A stretch of DNA of 5,270 nt. Origin: Stenotrophomonas sp. Lineage in GTDB: Bacteria > Pseudomonadota > Gammaproteobacteria > Xanthomonadales > Xanthomonadaceae. Every line of letters begins with the position of its first letter. The first letter of the stretch is position 1. The position numbers and the translations under genes are program-made. Shown here one piece after another: positions 4,929 to 5,270 of this stretch. The notes beneath the pieces were generated by a model. That model searched no databases. It was given only the letters and a program-made list of their open reading frames with translations, and was not told the DNA's origin. The stretch lies in the NCBI GenBank assembly GCA_003484865.1, contig DMZT01000193.1, forward strand, positions 1-5,270, in the 5' to 3' direction.

Positions 4929-5270
4929 TCAGACGCCGAGTGCCGCCCTCACCTGGGCCTCGAAGCGACCCTGGTCGTAGGCCATCAGCAGCTGAGTGTT
5001 GTCAGGCTGCCCGGTCTGGCGGTTCCAGTCGACAATGGTAGCACCCCGACTGTGCACACCGGCCAGTTCCACGTTCAGCGGACGGGATTCGACCCGCAAC
5101 GCGCCTTCCGGCTGCAGCGCCCAGGCCATCGCCAGGGCATCGGCGGCGTACCAGCGCTCGCCACGGCTGTCTTCGGACCACAGGCGGGTCTGGCGCGAGA
5201 TCAGCTCGTAGAAACGGGCCTTGTCGCTATCGGCCGCCAGCCACTGCTCGACGTCGGCATGCAGCAGGCC
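4929..5270 (-). CDS. nucleoside hydrolase, C-terminal part (cut by window edge)
   Basis: Only the last 113 residues are present; the start lies beyond the window. No stop interrupts the frame from the window edge to TGA at 4929-4931. The fragment matches the end of the inosine/uridine-preferring nucleoside hydrolase family, which cleaves the N-glycosidic bond of ribonucleosides for base salvage. The evidence is a helix with FYELISRQTRLW (20-31 of the fragment), a YAADALAMAWAL segment (41-52) where the family has its late calcium-binding Asp (here Asp44), then VELAGVHSRGATIVDW (67-82). That last SRGxTVVD pattern is highly characteristic. The residue just before Asp44 is Ala; crithidial IU-NH has His there, so this is not the classic IU-NH active site. 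It lies 112 bases upstream of rpmE2 in the same direction. Confidence 0.85.
   Translation of the reverse strand, partial: GLLHADVEQWLAADSDKARFYELISRQTRLWSEDSRGERWYAADALAMAWALQPEGALRVESRPLNVELAGVHSRGATIVDWNRQTGQPDNTQLLMAYDQGRFEAQVRAALGV

Noticed and set aside
1..5270. CRISPR array, insertion sequence, tRNA/rRNA gene or defence system
   Set aside because: I saw no regularly spaced repeats, transposase motifs, terminal inverted repeats, tRNA cloverleaf elements or defence-type domains on either strand.

Overview
The window looks like ordinary chromosomal DNA of a high-GC gammaproteobacterium, most likely a member of the Xanthomonadaceae (Stenotrophomonas / Pseudoxanthomonas / Xanthomonas type). 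This rests on strong G/C bias at third codon positions, a type II citrate synthase of the Gram-negative kind, a cysteine-free (type B) ribosomal protein L31 beside gltA, and overall gene style. The genus is an inference; no 16S or other marker is present.

Left part (1-2384): a plus-strand gene for an unrecognised 215-residue cytoplasmic protein (78-725) with an excellent ribosome binding site. It converges with a minus-strand alpha/beta-hydrolase (744-1511) across only 17-18 bp. Divergent from the hydrolase, across 96 bp, is an AraC/NimR-like regulator (1608-2384). It has a -10-like hexamer 7 bp before its ATG and no Shine-Dalgarno, so it may be leaderless. The hydrolase is the obvious candidate target of the regulator.

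Right part (2385-5270): four minus-strand genes, read right to left. They are the 3' part of a nucleoside hydrolase (cut by the window edge), rpmE2 (L31 type B) with a near-consensus sigma-70 promoter, gltA (citrate synthase) with its own extended -10 promoter, and a small exported OB-fold (BOF/YgiW-type) protein. Clear intrinsic terminators follow rpmE2 and gltA, so these are mostly single-gene transcription units rather than an operon. A third, degenerate terminator-like hairpin lies after the BOF gene and the araC gene.

I see no mobile element, CRISPR array, tRNA, rRNA, phage gene or defence system. No new multi-gene system is supported. The points most worth a second look are a perfect inverted repeat at the predicted 5' end of the gltA mRNA, the possible leaderless regulator, substitutions in the part of citrate synthase that binds NADH in E. 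coli, and the unidentified first gene.
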